Origin: Notolepis coatsorum
Taxonomy: Eukaryota > Chordata > Actinopteri > Aulopiformes > Paralepididae
Direction: 5' to 3'
Length of the DNA: 64,000 bases
Assembly (NCBI GenBank): GCA_963971535.1
Contig: OZ020589.1
Coordinates: forward strand, 49,891,192 to 49,955,191
Below are positions 43,451 through 54,573 of this stretch, piece after piece. Position 1 is the first letter of the stretch. The number at the start of each line of letters is the position of its first letter. Under the pieces are notes generated by a model. The model was given only the letters and a program-made list of their open reading frames with translations, was not told the DNA's origin and did no database searches. A program made the translations under genes and the position numbers.

Positions 43451-43932
43451 CTTCCATTAGTTGGATGTATGGCCTCTGCAAGGTTGTGTGCAGCCATTTG
43501 TTTTTGTAACATCTGCTACATCTGTCCCACGTGTTCTTTGCAGCTCACAGTTGTTAGTTCTGCCCCTCTTGACTGTGACAAAAAGGTTTTGAACAAACTT
43601 AATGTCATAGCTTGTATTTGATGATATTCTTCTTTGTTATTTACTTGAATGGTTTGATCATTGATTGATGGAGTAATATGGGGTTCTGATAAACTAAAAT
43701 TATTTGTTAAAATAACATAAGCTAACATATATTTTTACATCTATGCAAATGCATATGCAATATGTATAACTTGAATAAGTAATACAGAAACAACATGTTT
43801 AACAATATGTAAATGAGTAGCTACATTTATTTTACATTACATTAACATTTATACGGTCTTTGGCCCTTTGAGGGCAACCATAATGCTGATGTGGCCCTCT
43901 GTGAAAATGAGTTTGACACCCCTGCTGTAGGT

Positions 43933-45300
43933 GCTTTGATCTTGGGCAGAGCATGGGAACAGGGGTCAGTAACATGGCCACGACACTCAAACTCCTTAAT
44001 CACAGAGTTCCTCCTGCTCACATTCTCCCTTTCCACCGCTCCATCCACCTTTTCATCCTTTCCTCAAGTATTTTTTTCTCTACTTCTTCTCCACTCTCTC
44101 CTTCCCATTGCCAATCTTCTCCCATGCCGTTGCTCTCTCTGTGTTTTCCTCTCTCTTTTTCTTTCTTTCTCTTCTTCCTCAGCTTTTCCAATCACGCACT
44201 ACAGTTCTCCTCCTTTCCTCCTCCTATTTATCCACTGCACCATCACTCTCATTCCATTTCTGCTGTTTTTCCATCCATCTATCCATCCCTCCACCCCTCT
44301 CCCTGATCTAGCTACCATCACTCCAAGACGACAATGTAATTAAATCTCCCAGCCGCCTCAGCTGTCCTAGAGACCTCTTAAGTGGGGCCGACACCTCTTC
44401 TCTATGGTTACGGTAATGACACCATTATGTCACGGGCTCCCCAGCTGGTTCATTAGTTGTTTTGGGGATTTTGTTTTCATTGTCTACAGACAGACACTGT
44501 AGATATGGTGCATGTTGTGTAGGTCAAACCACAACCTAATCTAACATAGTGTTTATAGGCTACTTATTGCCAGATTTTGATGTAGGAAAAGTCATTCTTG
44601 AAACCTTAAGTCTACAATTTTCTCAATGATAATGACCATTATTTCCATAAGCCCTATTCTCAGAATAGTTCATTATTTCCTCTCTCCACTGCTTTTGATG
44701 CTAACATGCCACTCTTAACAGAATCGTTCTGTTTTTGTTTGCAGAATCAAGGCCAGCTTGTTGTGTTGTCATGGCTAATATTATCTATTTGTCTGACAGC
44801 TATGACACAAGATGCATTTTCCAACAAAAATGTTGTAGATAATGAATGGATGACTGAATCAATCAATCAATGAAATCTTTATTTATTCTCAAAGACAATT
44901 GAGGTCACCCTCATTTTCAATGTCTTTGAGACTTTAGACATTTCAATGCATACATTTCTACATATTTACATTAATATAATAACAATAAATATGAATAACT
45001 ATCTATATCACACTTTTCACACATGGACCGCAGTCCAAAATGCCCCACAGCAATTAGTATACAATTAACATAGGCATAGAATCAGCACACAATTGACAGA
45101 ATAAAAAACAATGCATAAATTGCAGACATAATAATAGGTATAAAATACAATAAAAGTAGTGCAACGTAAACGTGCAGACATAAGAATAGGCATAAAATAA
45201 GTACAATAGTACAATGTAGCCCAAACACCCCACACATCAATCCCTACCACATCCCCATCCAAGACACCCCCCCCCCCCCCCCCCCTAAAAGCATGTCATG
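43933..45300. other. Mostly non-repetitive sequence, no gene
   Basis: A pyrimidine-rich tract at about 44.0-44.33 kb gives serine/proline/leucine-rich frames in all phases, which is a composition effect. A LINE-tail-like AATCAATCAATGAAATCTTT lies near 44.86 kb and a C-run at about 45,269-45,286. Otherwise this is one of the least repeat-like parts of the window. Confidence 0.5.
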
Positions 45301-45302
45301 AC

Positions 45303-45470
45303 CGGTGATGGGAATAACGGCGCTATAAGTAATGGCGTTACTAACGGCATTCGTTTTTTCAGTAACGAGTAATCTAACGGATTACTCTTCCAATCTTAAT
45401 AACGCCGTTAGCGTTACTGCAAAAAAATGCGGCGCGTTACTATGAATGAACCTGTTTCTTTCATCAGACA
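45303..45470 (+). mobile_element. hAT terminus, single end
   Basis: GTGATGGGAATAACGGCG, GTAATGGCGTTACTAACGGC and AACGCCGTTAGCGTTACTG are the usual start of a common fish hAT-Ac family. The right end was not found. It may continue to about 45.9 kb. Confidence 0.6.
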
Positions 45471-45957
45471 GATCTCTGCGCCGAGAGGCAATAATATGTT
45501 CTTCCTTGTTTAGTGGGCAGTGCGCGAGCCAAGCATACATGCTGACGATTGGCTGAGGTTGAATAAAATGTCATGGTAAGCCAATCAGAGGTGGAGGTGG
45601 GCGGGTGTCTAAAGCATCCAGAGTCTGACACAAGACAAGCGATCACTGATCAGTCAGCATGAGACCGCGGTCCGTGTAGTGTACGTTTTGAGCCCAAATA
45701 ATCCAAAACGAATCCAACAAACAACACAAGCGACTCAGTCAACATGAGACCGCGGGTCCATGAGCGTTTTGTGTTCACTCTTTGCAGCGCAGGGCACTGA
45801 GTGGCTCTACTGCAGTGCCGACAGCCTTATCAACAGTGCTGCACTTCCTGGTTTAATAGCACAGGCTTCAGGTGCTCTTGTATGTCATGCATGTCTTAAA
45901 TGTCATGATTAGATTAGTTTAGATGATTCGATTAGATTCTTATATCTGTATGTTGTG

Positions 45958-46072
45958 TATGTCATTGATTGATTGATTGAAAAGTTTATTAACAGATTGC
46001 AGAATGGGTACAGTACAGTACAGCTCAATACATACAATTGTTAAGGGAATGCAGACCAGAGAAAGACTTTCG
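45958..46072 (-). repeat. Short repeat X, copy 4 (antisense)
   Basis: Tail TGATTGATTGATTG at the left, then the antisense body to AGAAAGACTTTCG. It is inserted into copy 5: GTATGTCAT on the left resumes as TCATAAATGTC on the right (TCAT TSD). Confidence 0.75.
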
Positions 46073-46226
46073 TCATAAATGTCATGAATTGAAAATGGGG
46101 GACCCTGATGTAAACAAGACGAAACTCTTTCTCTGGTCTGCATCCCCTTAACAATTGTGTGTATTGAGCCGTACTGTATTGTACCCATTCTGCAATCTGT
46201 TAATTAAAATGTTCAATCAATCAGTA
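46073..46226 (+). repeat. Short repeat X, copy 5 (sense)
   Basis: From TCATAAATGTCATGAATTG through GGGGGACCCTGATG and CCCCTTAACAATTG (empty TTAA 46,148-46,151) to TTCAATCAATCA. Together with copy 4 it forms inverted arms of about 110 bp. Confidence 0.8.
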
Positions 46227-46256
46227 TATATTTGTTATTTATTTTTGGTATAGTGC

Positions 46257-47215
46257 TTAACACTTTGGCTGCCATGGGTTAAATTCATTATCAACCGTAG
46301 GTTGCCGGCTCTATTTGTCTATAGAGAAAGTCCCCTTCTTTGCAGGGCTATAACTTTTTAAATTATATTGCTACATTGCCATTATTAGGGCCCATTCAAA
46401 GTCCTATATGTATTGTTCATTGTGTAGCAACGTTAAACTTTTTCATTCACATATTCATAGTAAAGTATGGTCTAATGTATAAGTATGTTTTCATCTCTTT
46501 CTGCAGCTTTCTCCAGAACGTGATTTATAGCCCCAAATGCATTATATTGATGATGAAATACAGTTTGGTAGTAATCTGTGCGAGATCAAACATTTCAATT
46601 GGACGTACTTCTAGAAGTTTCTACGCATCATCTGATGATGACCGGATGGGCGGGGGATCGTTTATAATTCCGTGGGCAGCGTTATATCATTCATCTAGTG
46701 TGGGTGATATGATCATCAGAGCAGTTTATATCGAACACGTTCAAAAATAACGCTGAATCTTACCGTATCTTCCTCGCGCCGTTGGACGATGAGCGTGGAA
46801 CTGAAATATTCCTATTATGGGATGTAGAAATACGCGATCTATTTCCAGGTTGTATAATAGTATATACGTCCAAATCATGTTGTTTATCGAGTTATTGGCA
46901 ACAGATCGCTATGTATTGTGTCGAGATCGAGTCCCGGGACCTATAGAGAGTGCCCGGAAGTAATATGGACGATCAGCACTTCATCCACATGACTTCCTGT
47001 TTGGCGCTTCTGCCGATCGGCCACCAGATGGCGCTCTTGAACCGCTAGAGGTTTGAGAGGAGGCCAGCACTGTGTCTCAGGGCTGCGGAGGAAAAATATG
47101 ATTTCGATCACAGATTTTTGAAATATTGATATTAAAGACGAGTTACGGCGTCCTCGGCAACTTGAGCATGGCGGGGAAGGACGCCTAAACACGTTTTCGG
47201 CACTTAAAGTGTTAA
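46257..47215. mobile_element. piggyBac-like TTAA element B
   Basis: TTAA plus CACTTTGGCTGCCATGG on the left; GGCACTTAAAGTG plus TTAA (47,212-47,215) on the right. The interior matches element A at 11.4-12.3 kb for several hundred bp (CTTTGCAGGGCTATAACTTT). No transposase. Confidence 0.75.
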
Positions 47216-47962
47216 TACCTTCGAGAATATAAGTATGTTTTTAATCTTTTCTGCTGTAATTCCAAAAACGCTAGTTATAGGCCCAAACGCATATGATAGA
47301 TTATCAATTGGCGTTTCTTTCCCATACATGCTATATAAATTTTTTTAAATGTATATGATCGGTATACATTATGCTTCATCATGCGTGGAGGAAAGGGGGG
47401 GGGGGTGTTTATAATTCCTTGATCATCAGTAACGGCTTTATGTAGTATGGGTGATATATTGATCAGATGGTTTGCAGTGAAATTAATAAACAATCGGGCT
47501 GAAAATAATGTTACTGTTCTCTTACCGTGGGCCGATGAGACTGGCGGTGAAAGATCCCAATTATTCGACGCCGATCGCCTAGGTCCATTTCCGGTTTGTA
47601 TGGCGCAATAAACACCAAAATCATATCGATTATTAAGTTTAGAAAGCGATCCATATGTACTATAGTGTCTGTCAGGAGTCCCGTAGCGAGATGTGACTGC
47701 CGGAGGAATTGCCTTGATGCACCGATGACACTTCCGGTTTTTGCGAGAGTGTAACTCGCCTGACCATCCACCAGGCGGCGGTATTGAGCCGTTGCAGTCC
47801 CATCTAGTGTCCCGCTAGGGCATCAGGGGTTTGGTGGATGAATTATGAATGCCATGGCGAAAAAATTAAATATTGATCTCAAAAACGCTGTACAGCGATG
47901 TTGGCGGTCAACGCATGGCAGGCAATAACGCCGAAAAGCGATTTTGGCGACCAATGTGTTAA
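47216..47962. mobile_element. piggyBac-like element C, left part missing
   Basis: Starts within the family sequence (GAGAATATAAGTATGTTTTT) and ends GACCAATGTG plus TTAA (47,959-47,962). It parallels element A from about 11,593 to 12,325 (CGATCGCCTAGGTCCATTTC, CACCAGGCGGCGGTATTGAG). It directly follows element B, so B probably inserted at a TTAA in C and the left part of C was later lost. Confidence 0.7.
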
Positions 47963-48013
47963 CAGCACTCCCCCGAGACACTCCAGTGAGGTGACAAAAC
48001 AAACGGCGACAAC

Positions 48014-48727
48014 ATGGAAGATACAAGTTATCTCCACAACACACGAGAATACTCCACGGAAGATATTGAAAGAATCCTTCTAAAAGAGACGTTGTTTGAT
48101 GGCCAATTGGCGCAGGCGACAGAAACCAAACCACATCGATGGCACAAAAGACATTAAGGAAACGAGACTGTTCCTACATGCCGTGACACTCAGTGACTAT
48201 CTCAGACACAAACGTATCCCAAAAGGACTGAGATTGGAAAAGAGCCCTATGATCGGTAAGGAAAATGAAACGTTCTGCCAAAAATGGTGCGAAATCACCA
48301 ATAAATGTTCCTAACAACTCTGTTAACATATGTACGTGCCTCAATACAAGATGATATGAAAATCATTGCGAACATGGATATCCAGGCTATCACGGATATA
48401 AAAAATTAATTGGAGGAATACAAAAATAAAGTGGAGAAAGAAATAAAAGCAAGGAAAGTGTGGAAATCCCAAAGAGATGCAAAAGATTATGAAAAGAATG
48501 AAGTTTATATGTGGAGGATCCCAATCCCAAAGGACAAGAAAGAAGAATATATTCGCACTGCCAATGACGTGATTCACTCCTCCACTACAGATCTTGACAC
48601 AACTTCAGAGACCAGCGGACCCACGTCAAATAGGGCCGCTTTTTTAGACCGAGGCGCCGGCCAGAACCGAGGAGGCCAGACACGACGAGGACGAGGAAGA
48701 AATGCCGCAGAGGGCAGAGGACATACT
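48014..48727 (+). pseudogene. PLE upstream coding region (frameshifted)
   Basis: Starts with MEDTSYLHNTREY at 48,014. The following recognisable piece, in another frame, is ETRLFLHAVTLSDYLRHKRI then PKGLRL. After further shifts come IQDDMKIIANMD and a Gly/Arg-rich RGRGRNAAEGRG tail. It lies directly upstream of the PLE N-terminal domain, whose reading resumes after the LTR at 48,728. I infer that it belongs to the PLE polyprotein or a leading ORF. No enzymatic motif is visible. Confidence 0.5.
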
Positions 48728-49172
48728 TGTAACATTCGGGGTTCTTGTCTTAGGAACCCTACTGTCATTCTGGAGTTATTTCACCTGGTGGTTGGTATCT
48801 GCACGACTGCACTCACTGTTGGTCACGCCCTATTCCTGATGTGTCACTGATTGTTCTGTCACCACTGGTTGCTGTCACGAGCTGTCAATTACCTGTCACT
48901 GATTGATGCATTGGAATGTTTGGGTTTTGACTATTTATTTACTCGTTGTTTCTCTCTGCCCCTGTCGAGGCTTCAGACTGTGATCGTGTGGAAGGAGTTG
49001 GAGATATTGCTGACCTCGCTCTAGAATTATCTGCAGTATCCACTCTTCTCTCAAGTTGACGCTCTGCGTCTTTTCCTGGATTCTCTGTTGCTCTGTGTTC
49101 TTACATTAAAAGACACCTCAAAGAAAGAGCAACCATTCTCCGACTCACATTAGCTTACCTGCACTCGTAACA
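48728..49172 (+). mobile_element. Putative solo LTR, family 3
   Basis: Begins TGTAACATTCGGGG and ends CACTCGTAACA. ATTAAA near 49,108 could serve as a polyadenylation signal. It separates PLE blocks. The flanks (ATACT on the left, CGTAC on the right) are not an exact TSD, so the edges are tentative. Confidence 0.45.
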
Positions 49173-49189
49173 CGTACTACAACACCTGG

Positions 49190-49512
49190 AGCTCCATGAG
49201 ATAATTAACATAATGAACCTGAGTGACAAACCCCTCTCTACTGCATGTGAGTCAGCCCTTAAAAAAGGCCTATCCTTTGTGCCAACGACTGACTGTAATG
49301 AATTCAACACAATCATTGACTTTCACAAATTCTTTCGATCTATACGACTAAGAGAATTATTTAAGAGTAATAAGGATGATGGACCAACTGCAATGGATTC
49401 AACAATTAGTGAAAATAAAACACCAGAGAACTCTAGTAAATTTCGTGGAAAATCCACTTTTATTCCACCGAAACATAGAAATGCATCCGTTGACACGGTA
49501 TTTCTTTTATAA
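49190..49512 (+). pseudogene. PLE N-terminal domain
   Basis: MNLSDKPLSTACESALKKGL then SFVPT, FHKFFRSIRLRELF and FIPPKHRNASVDT match the conserved N-terminal part of fish Penelope-like polyproteins. The frame runs into foreign sequence at about 49,500. Short block of about 95 codons. Confidence 0.7.
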
Positions 49513-50388
49513 TCTATATCCATTCATAATTCAGCGGGGCACCTTGTGCATACAGTTCTGAGTGTGTCTAAGCTGGCAGACGGTATTATACCGCCCTCTA
49601 ACGCCTTCGGCCAGTAATGCACCCGGTTAGAAACGGGTTCGTTTATTTTCTATACCAAGCTGCGGCGTGGGGGCGGGTCCTAAACACTCCGGCAAAACAC
49701 ACGCTTATAGGGATGGCTTGGACAACTGACCCCGCCCGCCCGTTGAAGAGCAATGCCCAATAACATCGGAGGCACGATCGCTGTGGATACCTGGAATGGC
49801 AATGAGATTATTCGATTTTTTTTTTTTATTACTTCAGAGACCAGGTAAGGACACTATATATAAAAGCTTGCGTTATTCTGATATTTATTTCTACTGCGAT
49901 TGAAGCTATATGTGTTTGTGTCTGGCTGTTCTGCCGTTGGGATGCAGGGGGGGGGGGGGGGGCGCCGGTCTAAACCACATTGCATGCGTGCACCACAAAG
50001 GATAAATAGTGATGATCTAGCATTGATTTCAGGAAGATCCGATAATCAGGCAAATGACAACGTGTTTAGTGAATTACACAAAAACACTGTTTTCGTGTCT
50101 TTTCTGTGGAATTGCTCAGAAGCGGCCGGACTATGTTCATATTCAAAACGGTATCAAACGGAAATGCACGTTGACCAGAAGTAGCTCAATGAGACACGAG
50201 GGCGTTATTAGACCCATAGCGATACTATAAAATATAGGTTTAGTTCTACAAACTACAACTACGTTTACATGGGGTTAATGGGCGGCGCGGAAGTGGTCAC
50301 TTCCCGGAAGGGGCGTGGCACTCAATGTGTTAACGTGGTGGCATCCAATCGATAAATCGCCATATCCGGCTGGCAACCAATGTGTTAA
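49500..50388. mobile_element. Two TTAA elements, one inside the other (partial)
   Basis: The right ends are CACTCAATGTG plus TTAA at 50,330-50,333 and GGCAACCAATGTG plus TTAA at 50,385-50,388. The first appears inserted in the second, leaving 51 bp between the TTAA sites. Left ends were not found near 49.5 kb, so a deletion is likely. A G-run lies at about 49,946-49,962. Confidence 0.5.
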
Positions 50389-51598
50389 GAACAGAAAAGA
50401 ATATAAGGTGTACAACAACCTATCGAAGGAAGAACTTACTTACTTACCCCGTTTGGGGCATAGGCCGTCAACAAGGGTTCTCCAAGCATCCCGATCCTGA
50501 GCCAACCTCTCAAGCTGGCCCCAGGTGTGTCCCATTTTCTTGGCATCATCTTCCAAGTCTCGGCGCCAGGTGTTTCGTGGTCGGCCTCTCTTTCTTTTCC
50601 CTTGGGGGTTCCACCTGAGAGATTGTCTGTTCCACCGAAGGAAGAAAGGGAAGCATTAAACAAACTTTCTAAATATACCACTTTGATTGTGAAAAATGCA
50701 GACAAAGGAGGGGCTATTATTGTTCAAAATAGGAGTGATTATGAGAAGGAAGTGCACCGTCAGTTAGGAGATGCTAAGAATTACAGAAAACGTTCTGGAA
50801 ATCCAACAGATATTAAAAAAAAATGTGATTCATCATCAATTAAAGAATTGGTTGGACAATGGCCTCTTGACCAAAAGAGAATATGACTTTCTGAAGATAG
50901 ATCATCCAATGACTCCAGTGTTCTATTGCCTGCCAAAAGTCCATAAAGATCCGGTTCAACCTAAAGGTAGACCAATAGTGGCAGCAATTGGATCTCTCAC
51001 TGAAAACATCTCTTCCTATGTGGACTTCTTCCTACAACCAATTGTGAAATCTCTCCCATCCTTCACACAGGATTCAACAGACCTACTTAAGACCTACATG
51101 GCCTGCTTGGACATCGAATCCTTGTACACCTCAGTACCCCATACAGGGGCTCTAGAAGCTCTGACACTGTTCCTGAATCAACGTCCACCGGATTCAACAC
51201 CAGAAACACACGTTCTTATAGAACTGACAGAGACTCTACTCACGCATAACTACTTCATGTTCCAAGATGAGAACTATCTACAAATCAAAGGCGTGAGTAT
51301 GGGAAGCAAAACCAGCCCGTCCATAGCCAATGTTTATATGGGTCTTTTTGAGCAGAATTATGTATTCAACTCTTCAGAAAATGTGTTTTTACCATACATT
51401 AAGATGTGGAAAAGATATAAAGATGATATTTGCATACTGTGGACAGGGGATGAAATGACACTGATACAATTCTTTAATTTCCTCAATGCCAAAAATTAAC
51501 ATCTAAAGTTTACTATGGAGTATGACCTACACCAAGTACATTTCTTAGATATTATAATAAAAAAAGACAATGGAACATTCCAAACGGATGTATACAGA
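50389..51598 (+). pseudogene. PLE pre-RT and reverse transcriptase
   Basis: NRKEYKVYNNLSKEE is followed, after the LINE fragment, by REALNKLSKYTTLIVKNADKG. The main RT frame (50,771-51,499) has FYCLPKVHKDPVQPKGRPIV, motif A CLDIESLYTSVPH, motif B KGVSMGSKTSPSIANVYM and motif C YKDD. YCLPK.HK and GRPIV..IGSLTE are PLE-specific landmarks. Defects include a frame change near 50.8 kb and a stop at 51,497-51,499, after which HLKFTMEYDLHQVHFLDI continues. PLE RTs prime from DNA 3' ends and often reside near telomeres; no such location is shown here. Confidence 0.85.
50435..50635 (-). mobile_element. LINE 3' fragment in the PLE
   Basis: 11-bp TSD CGAAGGAAGAA (50,424-50,434 and 50,636-50,646). The minus strand reads RGRPRNTWRRDLEDDAKKMG and LERLAQDRDAW. 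The 3' tail is a (GTAA)n run. Removing 212 bp rejoins the PLE frame (LSKEE, then REALNKL). Same LINE type as 56.18 kb; clade not certain (possibly RTE-like). Confidence 0.85.
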
Positions 51599-53377
51599 CA
51601 GGGAACAAACTTAACTTTTTGACTTTTAAAAGTACCAGCCGGGCAGATTTTTTACCAGCCAAAAATTATAAATAGCTTTTTAGTATATCGCCATGTGTTA
51701 TTATTACATATAATACTCTCATATGCTATTTTCAATTAATATCATAAACAACAAGGAATATTAGCATAATTTTGAGTGGACTGAAGGAATGCGTCAGCGT
51801 TAATAGTTTTAAATGCAAATAATTTATTGAAACATAGAAGTGGGGTCGGGACACACACACACTCAGGGCACGGAATTAACGTTTTGACTCACCGGCCAGT
51901 GGCGGGTAGATGGGAAGAATCTACCCGCCAAGCATATTTCTTACCTGCCAATTTTTTTTTGATAATTTTTATTTTATATAATTTATTTTTAATAAAATAT
52001 ATATATTATATAATCATACTTGTAGTTGTATTATCTGCGAGACATCGCCACCACGCAACAAGTCAAAATGCTCGCTATCTGCAAACAGCTCCACTGTCTG
52101 TGTGTATACTCGAGTAGCCTCCAGCTCCAGTAAGGATTCTCCGGCGCTGCAGCTGGACCCTATACTCTACATTCAGCAGCATGCAAGGATTCTCCGGCGC
52201 TGCAGCTGGATGCATCTCCGTCTGAGTCGCGTAGTTGATGATGTCACACACAGACTAAGATGTCAACAGAACACACAGAGCCTGGTGGATGCATGAAGCT
52301 ATATAAATAAACCAATAGCGAAGTTACAGTATCTTTGAACGCCTGTTGTCAAGCCGCGTTAATATAACCCCTTTCCTTACTAATGGAACTGGTTTTGTGG
52401 ACTCGCTGACGGTGCTTTGAGCGTTTCCAGGATTAGCAGCTAACGCTAATTAGCTTAGCTCCCTACAGTGCAAGCAGGCGCCACGGGCAGTCAGGACAGA
52501 AAGAGTAGTGGATGTGACATCGGTAAACAAGCCACAAATTAGGCCTGTTGTAAGACCAAAACACACTGCCGTTTTAATTATTTTGGCGGGCTCTAGTTTC
52601 GGGCCCTGCACACACTGTTTCAACTCACCACCCCCGCATCATATTGTAGTCTGTCTTCAAACTTCCACTCCTCTCAAAACTTTTTTATATTTGAATATCA
52701 ACATTATCTGTCCATCCTCAGTAATCCTCAATTTACTATAATATACTCCTGTCCTGAGTCCTGACTAGTGACTCAGTCGTCTTTCCAAACGCACGCACAC
52801 ACACAGGGAAGGGGAGAGTGCCCCCCCCCCCCCATTTCCCTTTCCTCAGTGCTGTTCACTATGGCTCTGCCTCGTCTGATCATCAGGATTAGCTTGTTAG
52901 CTTACGTTAACGTTGTAGTGATTGGTACATAAACGTTAATTTCGGGCGATGTGGGCATAAAGGAATGGCGACGGTGCAAAGCATGTAGCTGCATTGGACT
53001 CGTTGTGAGAAGAAGAAAAAAACATCACAGACTTATTTTGAGTGTAGGCGCACTGCTGTGTTAACGCTGCTGTGTTTAACGCTGCTCTGTTTTCAAGAAA
53101 GTGAAACGGAGTGGGCGGATATCATATGACTCGCGGAGTTGCTACAGGGTTTTTCAAAATAAGAGTATCATATGAACCTGAACGTTGCTAGCTGCCGGAG
53201 CCCAGATATTATGACTGGAGCTGCGCTTGGGGCGGCAATGAAACCCGCACAGGATTTTCAAAATAAGAGTATCGATATGAACTACACGCCAGCTGGCAGG
53301 CAGAGCTATTATTTTTAGTCGCCAGACGGTAAATCTACACGCATTTGGTGAATGGCGTGTAGTTATTTTGTTCCCTG
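51599..53377. mobile_element. hAT element in the PLE RT-GIY linker
   Basis: Ends CAGGGAACAAA on both sides (right end reversed). Perfect 8-bp TSD TATACAGA (51,591-51,598 and 53,378-53,385). Removing element plus one TSD continues the PLE frame DVYR into TPCYKNSLLRSDSFHP. It contains a second hAT at 51,864-52,608. No transposase. Confidence 0.92.
51864..52608. mobile_element. hAT element nested in the 51.6-kb hAT
   Basis: Ends CAGGGCACGGAATTAACG and (reversed) CAGGGCCCGAAACTAG. 8-bp TSD CACACACT (51,856-51,863 and 52,609-52,616). 745 bp. A 26-bp segment starting AAGGATTCTCCGGCGCTG occurs twice inside (about 52,131 and 52,185). Confidence 0.85.
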
Positions 53378-53462
53378 TATACAGAACACCTTGTTATAAA
53401 AACTCTCTATTGAGAAGTGATTCATTTCATCCTACTCTGCTAAAAAACAGTGTACCTATCAG
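53378..53462 (+). pseudogene. PLE linker segment
   Basis: 85 bp of PLE between two hATs, reading TPCYKNSLLRSDSFHPTLLK and NSVPI. DSFHP..L is the conserved TSFHP-type motif just after the RT. Same frame as both neighbours once the insertions are removed. Confidence 0.75.
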
Positions 53463-54332
53463 CAGGGGTGTTAAAAAGTACCCAGAAATTATACTTAAGT
53501 GAAAGTATGGGTACCGTCTCAAAATCGGACTCAAGTAAAAGTCAAAATATCTGGCTAAAAACACACTTGAGTAAAAGTCAAAAAGTCCTACTTTTAAATG
53601 TACTTAAGTACTAAAAAGTTAAAGTACTTTTTTTTTAAAGGGATAGACCAGGGGTCTAACTCATTCCATCGTGGGCCAAGTTTACATGAGAGAACAGAGG
53701 ACACTTTTTTTTTTTCCATACAAATTATTTAATGCACTTCTCCATTGAAGGTAAACTAACATGGATGGCATTCACATCACAGCATGAATAATATCACAAT
53801 ATTAAAAACAGAATGGTGTATCCTGAATAATATCACAATTTTAACCACAGCATACTGGATTACCCTGAATAATATCACAATATTAAAGACAGAATACTGG
53901 AGTACCCTGAATAATATCACAATATTAACCACAGCATAATGCGGATCTGACTGTCTATTCTTCTGATAGCAGGTGTTTAATCAAAGATCCCCGCTTTCTA
54001 GTGTTGCACGAGGACCAATCAGCATGGGTATGGGCGGGTTCATTTTCCATTGATGGGGATTTGATTGGCTGTTTACCTGCGGTCGTTAACGTTAGTTCGG
54101 CCAGATAAACAATTAAAATATACTAATTAAAATGGTTGGACCTGTGAGATTTGTACTTTGTAGGTCTGCATTTTAAATGTAAGGAGTAAAAAGTATGTTT
54201 TTTTTCTCTGAAATGTAAGAGTAAAAGTACAAAGTATACAAACCTAATAATACTTGAGTAAAGTACAAATCCCCCAAAACAGTACTTAAGTATTGTAACA
54301 AAGTACAATTACTCAAGTACTTTACACCCCTG
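53463..54332. mobile_element. Non-autonomous hAT in the PLE
   Basis: Ends CAGGGGTGTTAAAAAGTAC and (reversed) CAGGGGTGTAAAGTACTTG. Perfect 8-bp TSD CCTATCAG (53,455-53,462 and 54,333-54,340). Near both ends lie AAGTACTTAAGT-type words. Four spaced AATAATATCACAAT repeats at about 53,785-53,930. Removal plus one TSD rejoins PLE frame PIS to QFYRIRRICS. Confidence 0.93.
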
Positions 54333-54573
54333 CCTATCAGCCAATTCTACAGGATCCGTAGAATCTGTAGTACAGATGAATGTTTTCAGGAACAGACAGA
54401 TACTTTAAAAACGATGTTTAAAACCAGAGGGTACACACAGGACATTGTAGAAAAAGCAGCTTTGAAAGTAGGTCATAAAACCCAAGAAGATTGCTTACAA
54501 TCTACAAGAAACAAAACTACCTCTGCACAACCTATACAGTGTGTTACACAATACTCGCCTCTAGGCAACCTTT
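54333..54573 (+). pseudogene. PLE linker before GIY-YIG
   Basis: Reads QFYRIRRICSTDECFQ, then FKTRGYTQDIVEKAALKV and TQYSPLGNLF. RGY....I..A is the conserved PLE linker. The frame is broken by TTAA element I and continues at 55,706 in the same phase. Confidence 0.78.

Larger units (their letters stand above)
42745..43924 (+). mobile_element. Charlie-like hAT element with exact TSD
   Basis: Ends CATAGGTGTCAAACTCATGG and (reversed) CAGGGGTGTCAAACTCATT. The 8-bp TSD CTGTAGGT (42,737-42,744 and 43,925-43,932) is perfect. GTGGCC words lie just inside both ends. The interior has a transposase relic, a T-rich run at about 42,828 and a copy of short repeat X. 1,180 bp. Confidence 0.92.

Noticed and set aside
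43891..44343. 150-residue serine/leucine/proline-rich frame
   Set aside because: It begins in a hAT terminus and runs through a pyrimidine tract that is open in all three phases, a composition effect.
48728..49172. Exact TSD for the putative LTR in the PLE
   Set aside because: ATACT and CGTAC do not match; I kept the LTR call only on TG...CA ends, the terminal GTAACA word and interruption of PLE coding blocks.
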